Positions 14,851 through 15,472 of a stretch of 15,472 nt of DNA are shown piece by piece. Under the pieces are notes generated by a model, which was not told the origin of the DNA, searched no databases, and was given only the letters and a program-made list of their open reading frames with translations. The position numbers and the translations under genes were made by a program. Each line of letters starts with the position of its first letter. The first letter of the stretch is position 1. The stretch is from Oscillospiraceae bacterium (lineage in GTDB: Bacteria > Bacillota > Clostridia > Oscillospirales > Ethanoligenentaceae). Where the stretch lies: assembly GCA_003518885.1 (NCBI GenBank), contig DOXU01000103.1, positions 1 to 15,472 on the forward strand, written 5' to 3'.

Positions 14851-15472
14851 TTAAATGTGACGCCTCTTCAATTTGTTTGTTAAGAACAGGGAAGGCACTA
14901 TTAGAATTGCGGTGAAGATAACGGCCCAAAGAAAGCCTTGCTGGTAGCTGAAAGCAATATGGTTCAGCGTATGACTGTGCTGGCTTTGGTAATTTACTAC
15001 GATTGTTGCAAGCATGGCCGAACCAAATGCACCTCCAACGTTTTGGATGATGCGGGTTGCGATGGAAACTTGAGATGAAAGTCGATGATCGGCTCCTACA
15101 AAAGCGTCTGTCATGAGTGGGCTAAGAATAGCTCCAGCTCCGATTCCACGTATGAAAAGAATGAGCATTAATAGCCAATAAGCGCTATGTTGATCAAAAA
15201 AGATAAAGGGAATCGAACCCAAGAGAGTGATGCTTAGCCCAGCAAGAGACACAAAGCGAGCACCAATTTGATCGATTAAGCGTCCAATGAGCGGTCTGGC
15301 TAAAAGCATGCCAATTCCTTGTGGAAGTAGGGACAGACCAGCAATGGCAACGGATTCTCCTCGTAGATTTTGGAAAAAGAGAGGAAGTAATAGCATAGGC
15401 CCATTAGTTGCCACGCCTGCAAGAAATAAGCCAACCATTGAAGCGCTGAAATTGTGACGTTTGAACAGAGAA
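14851..15472 (-). CDS. MFS drug exporter, DHA2 family (partial, N-terminus outside window)
   Basis: This is the C-terminal half of a second drug:proton antiporter. The frame is open to the window end; about 206 residues are visible, beginning in SLFKRHNFSAS and continuing MVGLFLAGVATNGPMLLLPL. An internal ATG at 15,438 is not the start, because the codons before it already match the family. Recognisable features are the membrane segment with ATNGPMLLLPLFFQ, the internal motif-A-like loop RPLIGRLIDQIG, and a last long helix ending in the basic tail NKLKRRHI. The helices in this half fit the C-terminal bundle of a 14-helix DHA2/EmrB-QacA protein. A bidirectional terminator lies 69 bp after its stop. 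Its promoter and any dedicated regulator are beyond the window. Confidence 0.88.
   Translation of the reverse strand, partial: SLFKRHNFSASMVGLFLAGVATNGPMLLLPLFFQNLRGESVAIAGLSLLPQGIGMLLARPLIGRLIDQIGARFVSLAGLSITLLGSIPFIFFDQHSAYWLLMLILFIRGIGAGAILSPLMTDAFVGADHRLSSQVSIATRIIQNVGGAFGSAMLATIVVNYQSQHSHTLNHIAFSYQQGFLWAVIFTAILIVPSLFLTNKLKRRHI

Noticed and set aside
1..15472. CRISPR arrays, tRNA or rRNA genes, intact transposases or integrases
   Set aside because: Looked for evenly spaced direct repeats, tRNA-like cloverleaf segments with conserved TTCRA arms, and transposase or recombinase motifs; none was found.

Overview
The window looks like a low-to-medium G+C Firmicutes (Bacillota) chromosome in which a conserved core segment (about 1-4,971) meets a mosaic accessory segment (about 4,972-15,472). 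The core is most like Clostridia/Oscillospirales. That placement is an inference from fhs and from rpiB directly following tsaE-tsaB, and was not tested by a database search. The accessory genes differ from the core and from each other in base composition. The tetR-ABC and padR-MFS blocks are relatively GC-rich with a Lactobacillales flavour; the acetyltransferase and marR-rhodanese blocks are visibly AT-rich.

Core, minus strand (1-3,151): fhs (10-formyl-THF synthesis), tsaE and tsaB (tRNA t6A modification) and rpiB (cut by the window edge) are tightly packed and probably form one operon read right to left from a strong promoter at 3,235-3,263. Core, plus strand: guaA (GMP synthetase) is transcribed divergently from its own near-consensus promoter at 3,316-3,344. 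Formyl-THF supply and GMP synthesis are linked through purine metabolism, which suits this divergent pair.

Accessory segment: it begins directly after the guaA stop codon. (i) 5,032-9,210: a TetR regulator divergent from an ABC ATPase plus a 905-residue FtsX/MacB-type permease, with an inverted repeat between them. (ii) 9,211-10,328: a hairpin-rich leader with a seven-codon reading frame, then a CatB/Vat-like hexapeptide-repeat acetyltransferase. (iii) 10,329-10,728: a gene-free stretch with a 79-bp imperfect palindrome, leading to a PadR promoter whose -10 lies inside a perfect 15-bp inverted repeat. (iv) 10,729-12,614: padR overlapping a DHA2-type MFS exporter. (v) 12,615-13,368: 754 bp without a convincing gene, holding two clear terminators. 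(vi) 13,369-14,339: a MarR regulator and a rhodanese-like protein lacking the catalytic cysteine, behind a consensus promoter overlapped by a 28-bp palindrome. (vii) 14,340-14,850: gene-poor DNA ending in three consecutive hairpins. (viii) 14,851 to the window end: the C-terminal half of a second DHA2 MFS exporter.

Taken together, the right two thirds read as stacked, separately acquired export/detoxification cassettes. Three have their own local repressor and visible operator, and all sit next to guaA, a known genomic-island insertion locus. I see no integrase, intact IS, CRISPR array, rRNA or tRNA in the window. No gene here requires a wholly new system. The least explained items are the leader/hairpin before the acetyltransferase, the acetyltransferase's N-terminal extension, the 79-bp palindrome and the cysteine-less rhodanese.
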